Below, in pieces: positions 5,651 through 6,569 of a stretch of 6,569 nucleotides of DNA. Position numbers and translations under genes: made by a program. The DNA comes from an uncultured Collinsella sp. (GTDB lineage: Bacteria > Actinomycetota > Coriobacteriia > Coriobacteriales > Coriobacteriaceae): the NCBI GenBank assembly GCA_902494545.1, contig CABUTP010000091.1, positions 1 through 6,569 of the forward strand, given 5' to 3'. The notes below the pieces were generated by a model, which was not told the origin of the DNA, made no database searches, and was given only the letters and a program-made list of their open reading frames with translations. Positions within the stretch are counted from its first letter, which is position 1, and every line of letters begins with the position of its first letter.

Positions 5651-6569
5651 CTACTCCTCGCGGTCGAACTCTTCGTCGGCGCCGAGCACACGACCGCTGT
5701 AATTGACGTGGTTGGTCACGGCTTCCATATCGCCGGTCTCGATAAAGCGGGCGACGGTGAGCTCGTAATCGACCAGCGCGCGGTCAAAGACCTCGGGGAA
5801 GCTCTCGTTCGAGACCTCGTCGATAAAGGGGTTCTCCCATGCCAAGTGGCCCAGATTGCCGGTACGCTCAGGCAGCTCGGTCGTCACGCGGTGCGCAAGG
5901 CCGTCGAGCAGCGAATAATCGTGCACCAAGCCCTCGAGCAGGGCAATCGCGCGCGTCTTGGCCGAACCGGCGGGCTCGATAGTGCGGTAGAGCAGCTGCA
6001 TGTCGGCTACGGCGCCGCCGTACTCCCCCGCCGGGATGTCGATACCGTACACGCGCCCGGCGACGTAGCTCATCAGCACGCCGGCAACGCGATTGATGCG
6101 GTCGGTGGTAACGATCTCGCCCGCCGGCGGATAATCCTCGACCGTTGCCCCATCGCGCTTGAGCTGCAGCATCAGCACGTCCAAGTCGCTTTCGAGCACG
6201 GCATGAACTTGACTGCCCGAAGCCTCGAGCTCGGGATCGGACTCGACAATGCCAAACTGCTGCTCGTAGACAAAGGGATGGGCATTGCGATCGAGCACAT
6301 AGTGCGACAGCAGGCCCAGCGCAAAGGCCCGGCCCAGATTGGCATCGCGCGGCTGCAGGTGCGACACGCCGTCGCGCAGGCACGAGAACTGGCGCGACAT
6401 GCGCGAGCGGTGCATGACCTGAGCAAGCGACATGCAGTCGGAAATGCGCGGCGTGAGCATGTGGAAGAAGAACGGGTCGGGACCTTGGTTTCCCAGGATA
6501 AAGGCGATGCGCTCCTCGTCGGACGTAATAACGCCCTGCGGAAGACGGTCGATGCTTTCCTCGCCAAAC
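5651..6569 (-). CDS. Zinc-dependent phospholipase C family protein, 5' end outside window
   Basis: The C-terminal 305 residues of a protein of the Zn_dep_PLPC type. The frame is open to the window edge, and residues 24-35 of the visible part read ILGNQGPDPFFF, the motif found near the start of these proteins. The ATG at 6460 is therefore internal and the true start lies to the right. Probable metal ligands are in SHYVLDRNAHP (H89, D93, H97) and in H122-x3-E126 with nearby D128 and D130; only family resemblance supports this. Clostridial alpha-toxin-like enzymes of this fold cleave phosphatidylcholine, but bacterial housekeeping homologues are mostly uncharacterised, and this one should not be called a toxin. 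The C-terminus is acidic (EEFDREE) with no membrane segment. Secretion cannot be judged because the N-terminus is missing. Confidence 0.87.
   Translation of the reverse strand, partial: FGEESIDRLPQGVITSDEERIAFILGNQGPDPFFFHMLTPRISDCMSLAQVMHRSRMSRQFSCLRDGVSHLQPRDANLGRAFALGLLSHYVLDRNAHPFVYEQQFGIVESDPELEASGSQVHAVLESDLDVLMLQLKRDGATVEDYPPAGEIVTTDRINRVAGVLMSYVAGRVYGIDIPAGEYGGAVADMQLLYRTIEPAGSAKTRAIALLEGLVHDYSLLDGLAHRVTTELPERTGNLGHLAWENPFIDEVSNESFPEVFDRALVDYELTVARFIETGDMEAVTNHVNYSGRVLGADEEFDREE

Noticed and set aside
4746..5702. Plus-strand open frame of 318 codons opposite the MFS transporter
   Set aside because: It is a shadow of the transporter with low-complexity, His- and Gly-rich composition, and it crosses the transporter start and the neighbouring gene end.

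Overview
All six protein-coding genes in this window lie on the minus strand, so transcription runs right to left. High GC with G/C-ending codons, a LytTR two-component system, a UMF1-type transporter and a cytoplasmic zinc-dependent phospholipase C-like protein together suggest a gut Coriobacteriia-type actinobacterium, most likely Collinsella or a close relative. That assignment is by style and was not checked by a search.

Layout in the direction of transcription: (1) The right end holds the 3' part of a zinc-dependent phospholipase C family gene whose start lies beyond base 6569. The frame is open to the window edge and carries a GNQGPDPFFF motif, so the first in-window ATG at 6460 is not its true start. 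(2) A 12-TM UMF1/Atg22-like MFS transporter follows. (3) Next comes a 125-bp gap (4174-4298) containing two imperfect hairpins, and then a strong terminator at 4138-4173. (4) Then comes a probable operon of family 2 glycosyltransferase, LytS-type histidine kinase and LytTR response regulator. The glycosyltransferase and kinase overlap by ATGA, the regulator follows after 72 bases, and the operon ends at a terminator at 744-791. (5) A small YfcE/MJ0936-type metallophosphoesterase follows, ending in a perfect 15-bp bidirectional terminator at 198-232. (6) The leftmost ~195 bases hold no convincing gene, only a GC-rich nested inverted repeat and a second perfect hairpin at the window edge.

The central unit reads as a signalling-plus-glycan module. 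The kinase senses through a two-TM anchor and a LytS-type GAF-like domain and passes phosphate to Asp54 of the LytTR regulator. It is translationally coupled to a cytoplasmic glycosyltransferase that probably builds a surface or lipid-linked glycan. The most interesting point is that a strong intrinsic terminator sits only 7 bases before the glycosyltransferase ribosome binding site. Transcription of the whole module must therefore pass through it, which suggests read-through or attenuation control. The kinase also lacks the 5-TM sensor domain usual for its family.
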